DNA from: Microvirga sp. 17 mud 1-3
GTDB taxonomy: Bacteria; Pseudomonadota; Alphaproteobacteria; Rhizobiales; Beijerinckiaceae
Reading direction: 5' to 3'
Assembly: GCF_003151255.1 (NCBI RefSeq)
Contig: NZ_CP029481.1
Coordinates: 1,922,001 to 1,986,000, forward strand
DNA: 64,000 nt
Below, one piece after another: positions 58,892 through 64,000 of the stretch. Numbering within the stretch: the first letter of the stretch is position 1; every line of letters starts with the position of its first letter. Under the pieces are notes generated by a model. It was given only the letters and a program-made list of their open reading frames with translations. It ran no database searches and was not told where the DNA came from. Made by a program: the position numbers and the translations under genes.

Positions 58892-59821
58892 ATGGCGAAC
58901 ATTACCGCTGCGATGGTGAAGGAGCTGCGCGACAAGACCAGCGCCGGCATGATGGACTGCAAGACCGCTCTCGCCGAGACCAACGGCGACATCGAGGCGG
59001 CCGTCGACTGGCTGCGCAAGAAGGGCCTGTCCAAGGCCGCCAAGAAGGCCGGCCGCGTGGCCGCCGAGGGCCTCGTGGCCGTGGAATCCTCCGGGCACAC
59101 CGCCGCCATCGTCGAGGTCAACTCGGAGACGGACTTCGTCGCCCGCAACGACAGCTTCCAGGCCTTCGCGCGCGAAGCCGCCAAGATCGCCCTCATGGGC
59201 GACGGCACGGTCGCGTCCCTCGAGGCTGCGCACTTCCCGGGTTCGCAGACCACCGTGAAGGACCGCCTCCAGGAGCTCATCGCCACCATCGGCGAGAACA
59301 TGACCCTGCGCCGCGTCGCGAGGCTCACGGTCTCCCAGGGCGTGATTGCGACCTATGTCCATAACGTCGTCGCCGAAGGCCTCGGCAAGATCGGCGTTCT
59401 CGTGGCGCTGGAATCCGAAGGCGATGTCGACGCGCTGAGCGCCCTTGGCCGTCAGATCGCCATGCATGTCGCGGCGACGAACCCGGTTGCGGTCGACGCC
59501 TCCGGCATCGATGCCGCCACGGTGGAGCGTGAGAGCGCGATTCTCCGCGAGAAGAACGCCGGCAAGCCCGACAACGTGCTGCAGAAGATCGTCGAGAGCG
59601 GCCTGAAGAGCTACTACAAGGAGGTCACCCTCCTCGAGCAGTCCTTCGTGCACGATCCGTCGAAGACCGTGGCCCAGGTCCTCAAGGAGGCCGAATCCAA
59701 GGCCGGTAAGCCGGTGGTCCTGAAAGGCTTCGTCCGCTATGCCCTCGGTGAGGGCATCGAAAAGGAGGAAGCTCCTGATTTTGCTGCGGAAGTTGCCGCG
59801 GCGGCCGGCACGAAAGCCTGA
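58892..59821 (+). CDS. tsf: Elongation factor Ts
   Basis: 309 residues. Nucleotide-exchange factor for EF-Tu. [20 protein letters not shown] and [20 protein letters not shown] form the N-terminal UBA-like domain. [20 protein letters not shown], containing the TDFVA EF-Tu contact, and the later [11 protein letters not shown] and [17 protein letters not shown] are standard. Start chosen at [12 protein letters not shown] (58892) behind AAAGGACGAGCC; an ATG nine codons earlier lacks conservation. Followed by a terminator. Confidence 0.98.
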   Translation: MANITAAMVKELRDKTSAGMMDCKTALAETNGDIEAAVDWLRKKGLSKAAKKAGRVAAEGLVAVESSGHTAAIVEVNSETDFVARNDSFQAFAREAAKIALMGDGTVASLEAAHFPGSQTTVKDRLQELIATIGENMTLRRVARLTVSQGVIATYVHNVVAEGLGKIGVLVALESEGDVDALSALGRQIAMHVAATNPVAVDASGIDAATVERESAILREKNAGKPDNVLQKIVESGLKSYYKEVTLLEQSFVHDPSKTVAQVLKEAESKAGKPVVLKGFVRYALGEGIEKEEAPDFAAEVAAAAGTKA

Positions 59822-59837
59822 GGCCTCTTCTCTTCTC

Positions 59838-59864
59838 AAACGGCGGCTCTTCAGCCGCCGTTTT
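59838..59864 (+). terminator. Rho-independent terminator after tsf
   Basis: Perfect stem AAACGGCGGCT / AGCCGCCGTTT with a CTTC loop, ending in TTTT, 17 bases after the tsf stop. pyrH follows 83 bases later and probably has its own promoter or depends on read-through. Confidence 0.88.
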
Positions 59865-59947
59865 CATGAGAGCCCGGGAATGCTTCACTTAACGGAAGGG
59901 ATGTCCCTTCCGGGAGCATTCCATCCACAAGAAAGAGAGGTCTGGCA

Positions 59948-60661
59948 GTGACGAAATTCCGGCGCATCCTGGTGAAGCTTTCCGGCGAGGCCCTGATGGC
60001 CCCCGACGGCTACTGGCTCGATCCTCAGACCCTTTCGGGCCTGGCGGAGGACCTGGCGGATGCGACCCGCGCCGGATTCGAAATCGCCCTGGTCCTCGGC
60101 GGCGGCAACATCATCCGCGGCGCGCGGATGAGCGCCGCCGGCTGGATCGACCGGCCCACGGCCGACGCGATGGGCATGCTCGGGACGGTCATGAACTCGC
60201 TCGCCATCGAGACCGCCCTGAACGCCGCCGGCGTCTCGGCCCGCACCATGGCGGCCGTGTCGATGCCCACGATCTGCGAGACTTATGCGCGCCAGCCGGC
60301 CCTGCACCACCTGGACAAGGGACAGGTGGTCGTCCTGGCCGGCGGGACCGGCAATCCCTTCTTCACGACCGATACGGCCGCCGTGCTCCGGGCCGCGGAG
60401 CTGCGCTGCGACGCGGTGCTGAAGGCGACCCAGGTGGACGGCGTTTACTCCGCCGACCCCAAGAAGGACCCCTCGGCCGTTCGCTACGACCGCATCACCC
60501 ATGACGAGGCGATCGCCAAGGACCTCAAGGTCATGGATACCGCCGCCTTCGCGCTTGCCCGCGAGAGCCGGCTTCCGATCATCGTCGGGTCCGTTCACGC
60601 CCCTTCGTCGATCACGTCGATCCTCAAGGGCGAGGTGCGCTCGACGGTCGTGGCCCCTTGA
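59948..60661 (+). CDS. pyrH: Uridylate kinase
   Basis: 237 residues. Hexameric UMP kinase (amino-acid-kinase fold). FRRILVKLSGEAL is the ATP-site start, ALVLGGGNIIRG the glycine loop, DAMGMLGTVMNSLAIETAL the UMP region, VVLAGGTGNPFFTTDTAAVL and KATQVDGVYSADPKKDPSA the catalytic region. GTG start behind AAGAGAGGTCTGGCA. Confidence 0.97.
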   Translation: MTKFRRILVKLSGEALMAPDGYWLDPQTLSGLAEDLADATRAGFEIALVLGGGNIIRGARMSAAGWIDRPTADAMGMLGTVMNSLAIETALNAAGVSARTMAAVSMPTICETYARQPALHHLDKGQVVVLAGGTGNPFFTTDTAAVLRAAELRCDAVLKATQVDGVYSADPKKDPSAVRYDRITHDEAIAKDLKVMDTAAFALARESRLPIIVGSVHAPSSITSILKGEVRSTVVAP

Positions 60662-60718
60662 TGCAACCTTCAGGGAAGCGTAAGCCCGTTGAAATAGTTC
60701 GAGTTGGGATCAATCACG

Positions 60719-61279
60719 ATGGCAACGACTTTTGACCTCGAAGACGTGAAGCGCCGCATGCAGGGCGCGATCAACGCGTTCAAGCACGACCTCGGCAGCC
60801 TCCGGACCGGCCGCGCCGCGCCGAGCCTCCTCGACCCGATCCAGGTCGACGCCTATGGCTCGATGATGCCGATCCCGCAGGTTGCGACCGTGAGCGTGCC
60901 GGAGCCGCGCCTGCTCAGCGTCCAGGTCTGGGACCGGGGCATGGTGAGCGCCGTCGAGAAGGCAATCCGCGAATCCGATCTCGGCCTGAACCCGCAGACG
61001 GAAGGGCAGGTCATCCGCCTCCGGATTCCGGAGATGAACGAGCAGCGCCGCAAGGAAATGGTCAAGGTCGCGCACAAATACGCCGAAGAGGCCCGCGTGG
61101 CGATCCGCCATGTCCGCCGGGACGGCCTCGACCTCCTCAAGAAGCTCGAGAAGGACGGCACCATCGGCGAGGACGACGCCAAGCGCCAGAGCGACCAGGT
61201 CCAGAAGGCGACCGACCAGTTCGTGGCCGAGGTCGAGACGGTGCTGACCGCCAAGGAAAAGGAAATCATGCACGTCTGA
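60719..61279 (+). CDS. frr: Ribosome recycling factor
   Basis: 186 residues, standard length. It releases ribosomes after termination together with [83 protein letters not shown] and [11 protein letters not shown] are diagnostic. Start chosen at [14 protein letters not shown]; an ATG five codons earlier is less likely. Confidence 0.98.
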   Translation: MATTFDLEDVKRRMQGAINAFKHDLGSLRTGRAAPSLLDPIQVDAYGSMMPIPQVATVSVPEPRLLSVQVWDRGMVSAVEKAIRESDLGLNPQTEGQVIRLRIPEMNEQRRKEMVKVAHKYAEEARVAIRHVRRDGLDLLKKLEKDGTIGEDDAKRQSDQVQKATDQFVAEVETVLTAKEKEIMHV

Positions 61280-61305
61280 TTTCAGGACGGCATGCGGATG
61301 CGCCC

Positions 61306-62073
61306 ATGAACGGTGAAGCGAAGCGCTCGGTTGAGGCCCTCCCCGGCGGAGATGCGGGGGAGGGAATGCCTGCGCATGTCGCCATCATCATGGATGGCAA
61401 CGGCCGCTGGGCGGCCAAGCGGGGCCTGCCGCGCTTCGAAGGGCACCGCCGGGGCGTCGAGGCGATCCGGCGGGCCGTGCGCGTGGCCGGGGATTTCGGG
61501 ATCCGCTACCTGACGGTCTACAGCTTCTCGGCCGAGAATTGGCGCCGCCCCGCCCAGGAGGTGTCCGACCTGATGGGGCTGCTCAAGCGCTTCGTCCGGC
61601 ACGACCTTGCGGATCTTCACGCCAACAACATCCGTGTCCGGATCATCGGCACGCGGGAGGGGCTGGCTTCCGACATCCGGCCCCTGCTCGACGAGGCTGA
61701 GCAGCTCACCCGCCATAATACCGGCCTGACCCTGGTGATCGCCTTCAATTATGGCGGGCGCCAGGAAATCGTCCGGGCCGTGCAGGCGCTCGCCCGCAAG
61801 GTCAAGGACGGGAGCCTCGCTCCCGAGGCCATCGATGCCGCGACCCTGGAGGCCCATCTCGACACCGCCGGCATCCCGGATCCGGACCTGGTGATCCGCA
61901 CCTCGGGAGAGCAGCGGGTCTCCAATTTCCTCACCTGGCAGACAGCCTATTCGGAGTTCGTCTTCATCCCGGATTTCTGGCCCGATTTCGACGAGGCCAT
62001 CTTCCGTGCCGCCATCGACGAATATTTCAAGCGCGAGCGCCGGTTCGGCGGGCTCAGCGCCAGGGCTGTATGA
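61306..62073 (+). CDS. uppS: Undecaprenyl pyrophosphate synthase (cis-prenyltransferase)
   Basis: 255 residues. Makes the C55 lipid carrier for peptidoglycan and other envelope polymers. [20 protein letters not shown] (catalytic Asp in MDGNGRWA), [53 protein letters not shown] and [20 protein letters not shown] are the five conserved regions. The first 20 residues are a non-conserved extension. The stop TGA is separated by one base from the cdsA ATG. Confidence 0.97.
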   Translation: MNGEAKRSVEALPGGDAGEGMPAHVAIIMDGNGRWAAKRGLPRFEGHRRGVEAIRRAVRVAGDFGIRYLTVYSFSAENWRRPAQEVSDLMGLLKRFVRHDLADLHANNIRVRIIGTREGLASDIRPLLDEAEQLTRHNTGLTLVIAFNYGGRQEIVRAVQALARKVKDGSLAPEAIDAATLEAHLDTAGIPDPDLVIRTSGEQRVSNFLTWQTAYSEFVFIPDFWPDFDEAIFRAAIDEYFKRERRFGGLSARAV

Positions 62074-62074
62074 C

Positions 62075-62932
62075 ATGGCGGCGGACGTAAGCCCGTCCTC
62101 TTCCCCTGAACCTGCCGGAAAGCCACGCAGCGAACTCGCGACCCGGGCTTTGTCCGCCATCGTGCTGATCGCCGTCGCTCTCGCCACGGCCTGGGAGGGC
62201 GGCTGGACCTTCGCGCTGTTCTGGCTCGCCGCCGGCATCGCCATGATGGCCGAGTGGACCAACATGACCCGGGTCGAGCCGCGCCGTCCGGTCCAGATCG
62301 TTCTGGGCTTAGGGCTTGCGGCGCTCACGGTTGTTTTCCTGCGCGACATGTCCCTGGCGACCGGCGTCGCCGTGACTGTCGTAACGGCAGCGCTAGGGGC
62401 TTTGCTCGCCCGCGGTACCGAGGGGCGTCTGTGGGCGGTCAGCGGCTTCACCTACGGGGCAGTCATCGTGCTCGTGCCGCCCCTGGTGCGTGCCCATCCG
62501 TTTCTGGGCCTCGTGGGGCTTCTCTGGATGTTCGCGGTGGTCTGGGCCACGGATATCGTGGCCTATTTCACCGGCCGGCGCTTCGGCGGGCCGAAGCTCT
62601 GGCCCCGGGTGAGCCCCAAGAAGACCTGGTCGGGCTTTGCGGGTGGCCTCCTGGCCGGGACCCTGGGCGGGTTCCTGGTCGCCTGGGGGGCCCAGCGGCT
62701 CGGCTGGATCCAGCCCTTCAGCCTGCGCAATACCATCATCCTGTCCGCGATCGCCTCCGTGGCGAGCCAGCTTGGCGATCTCGGGGAATCTGCCCTCAAG
62801 CGGCATTGCGACGTGAAGGATTCGAGCCATCTGATCCCGGGCCATGGGGGCGTGATGGACCGCCTCGACGGCTTCTGGGCCGTCGCCCTCATCCTGGGGA
62901 TTGTTCTCCTGATCGTCCGCCTTGCCACCTGA
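62075..62932 (+). CDS. cdsA: Phosphatidate cytidylyltransferase
   Basis: 285 residues, multi-spanning inner-membrane enzyme that makes CDP-diacylglycerol. The family signature S-x-R-...-KD..P.HGG.MDR is visible as KRHCDVKDSSHLIPGHGGVM followed by DRLDGFW. WATDIVAYFTGRRFGGPKLW and SPKKTWSGFAGGLLAGTLGG are also conserved. Start chosen at MAADVSPSSSPEPAG, one base after uppS. An upstream ATG lies inside uppS. Confidence 0.96.
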   Translation: MAADVSPSSSPEPAGKPRSELATRALSAIVLIAVALATAWEGGWTFALFWLAAGIAMMAEWTNMTRVEPRRPVQIVLGLGLAALTVVFLRDMSLATGVAVTVVTAALGALLARGTEGRLWAVSGFTYGAVIVLVPPLVRAHPFLGLVGLLWMFAVVWATDIVAYFTGRRFGGPKLWPRVSPKKTWSGFAGGLLAGTLGGFLVAWGAQRLGWIQPFSLRNTIILSAIASVASQLGDLGESALKRHCDVKDSSHLIPGHGGVMDRLDGFWAVALILGIVLLIVRLAT

Positions 62933-62951
62933 CCCATGATGCCCTGACCCC

Positions 62952-64000
62952 ATGACGCGCAGCCTCACGATTCTCGGTGCCACGGGCTCCATCGGCCGCT
63001 CAACGGCCGAGGTGGTCCTCGCCCACCGGGAGGAGTTTCGCGTCGAGGCGGTGGTAGGCGGCAGCAATGCTGAGGCACTGGCTCAGGTCGCGCGCAGGCT
63101 CGGGGCCCGCTTCGCGGCTCTCGCCGACGAGCAGAGCGGCCCGGCTCTGAAGGAGGCTCTGTCCGGATCCGGCATCGGCTCCGGGGCAGGGGCCTCGGCC
63201 GTGACCGAGGCGGCGGAGCGGGATGCGGACGTGGTTTTGGCGGCGATCAGCGGCACGGCCGGCCTGCGCCCGATCCAGGCGGCCCTCAAGCCCGGCCGCC
63301 GCATCGCCCTTGCCAACAAGGAGAGCCTCGTCTGCGCCGGTGAGGCCTTTATGGCTGAGGCCCGGCGCCTCGGCGTCGAGATCATGCCGGTCGATTCCGA
63401 GCACAACGCCCTCGACCAGGCCCTCGCGGCGGGACGGAACAGCGACGTGGAGACGGCAGTCATCACGGCGTCCGGCGGCCCCTTCCGGACCTGGAGCCGG
63501 GAGCGTATTGCCCAGGCGAGCGCCGCCGAGGCCTCCGCCCACCCGGTCTGGTCCATGGGCGCCAAGATCAACATCGATTCCGCTACGCTGATGAACAAGG
63601 GGCTCGAGCTTATCGAGGCCCATCACCTGTTCGGCCTAGGGGCGGACAAGCTCGACGTGTTGGTCCATCCCGAGGCGATCGTCCACGGGCTGGTGCAATG
63701 GACGGACGGCGCCCTTACGGCAGGTCTTGCCCTGCCGGACATGAAGGTTCCCATCGCCAATGCCCTGCGTCACCGTGAACGCCTTGCGATGGCGCTGCCC
63801 CGTCTCGATCTTGCCGCTATTGGCCGTTTAAGCTTCGAGAAGGCCGACGAGACCCGCTTTCCATGTCTCGCCCTGGCCAGGGCTGCGCTTCGGGCCGGAG
63901 GTGCGATGCCGACGATCCTCAACGCCGCCAACGAGATTGCGGTCGCGGCGTTCATGGCCGGCAAAATTAAATTTTACGCCATTTCCGAAAAGGTTGAGAC
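62952..64000 (+). CDS. dxr: 1-deoxy-D-xylulose 5-phosphate reductoisomerase, 5' part
   Basis: 349 complete codons are visible; the gene runs off the window end. MTRSLTILGATGSIGRSTAE is the NADPH-binding start. LAAISGTAGLRPIQAALKPG, ALANKESLVCAGE, PVDSEHNALDQAL (metal Asp and Glu), TASGGPFRTW, HPVWSMGAKINIDSATLMNK and LVHPEAIVHGLVQWTDG are the conserved blocks. Catalyses the first committed step of the MEP isoprenoid pathway, which supplies precursors for the UppS reaction encoded upstream. rseP and bamA usually follow. Confidence 0.97.
   Translation, partial: MTRSLTILGATGSIGRSTAEVVLAHREEFRVEAVVGGSNAEALAQVARRLGARFAALADEQSGPALKEALSGSGIGSGAGASAVTEAAERDADVVLAAISGTAGLRPIQAALKPGRRIALANKESLVCAGEAFMAEARRLGVEIMPVDSEHNALDQALAAGRNSDVETAVITASGGPFRTWSRERIAQASAAEASAHPVWSMGAKINIDSATLMNKGLELIEAHHLFGLGADKLDVLVHPEAIVHGLVQWTDGALTAGLALPDMKVPIANALRHRERLAMALPRLDLAAIGRLSFEKADETRFPCLALARAALRAGGAMPTILNAANEIAVAAFMAGKIKFYAISEKVE

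Overview
The window reads as chromosomal DNA of a GC-rich alphaproteobacterium of the order Hyphomicrobiales (Rhizobiales). Methylobacteriaceae or Beijerinckiaceae relatives such as Microvirga or Methylobacterium are my best guess, not a proof. Clues are: a suf cluster with two cysteine desulfurases behind an Irr-type iron box; a complete 14-gene nuo operon; tig-clpP-clpX-lon-hup; short ProS followed by lolC-lolD; direct-repeat GAAC-N7-GAAC LexA boxes; and RpsB with a C-terminal helix-hairpin-helix extension. Almost everything is core genome. No phage, transposase, integrase or CRISPR array was seen.

Layout. 1-1.8 kb: the 3' end of an RTX calcium-binding protein gene and a convergent alpha/beta hydrolase. 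1.9-11.4 kb: Fe-S cluster assembly (iscS-like, sufB, sufC, sufD, sufS, sufT, then sufA). The cluster is split by an opposite-strand pair, a CPA2 cation/proton antiporter and an AAC(6')-like acetyltransferase. 11.4-17.1 kb: mixed genes (TfoX-N protein, FMN reductase, DEAD-box helicase, alpha/beta hydrolase, Omp25-like porin, and a divergent LysE exporter/WYL regulator pair). 17.1-19.0 kb: glnB-glnA. 19.1-22.3 kb: nnrDE, a copper-ligand-less multicopper oxidase homologue and tRNA-Leu. 22.3-29.8 kb: the proteostasis block tig-clpP-clpX-lon, HU, tRNA-Val and tRNA-Asp. 30-45.5 kb: a small iron-permease-family protein and nuoABCDEFGHIJKLMN. 45.5-48.8 kb: birA, rnj, mce and a DUF1467 protein. 49.2-57.3 kb: proS, lolC, lolD, a 1.15-kb repeat-rich spacer, a 33-codon membrane peptide gene and dnaE. 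57.8-64 kb: rpsB-tsf-pyrH-frr-uppS-cdsA-dxr, with dxr cut by the window end.

How the genes work together. The Suf proteins build Fe-S clusters, and complex I downstream is one of the largest consumers of such clusters. Trigger factor, ClpXP and Lon form a folding and proteolysis block. The last block couples translation (S2, EF-Ts, ribosome recycling) with UMP kinase, undecaprenyl-PP and CDP-diacylglycerol synthesis and the MEP isoprenoid pathway.

The most interesting unexplained item is in the lolD-dnaE spacer. Two perfect GAAC-N7-GAAC LexA-type boxes lie within 620 bp. One sits in the promoter of a 33-residue single-helix membrane peptide with an excellent ribosome-binding site, which resembles in size, topology and control the SOS-induced cell-division inhibitor SidA of Caulobacter. 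The other abuts a near-consensus leftward promoter with no recognisable gene behind it.
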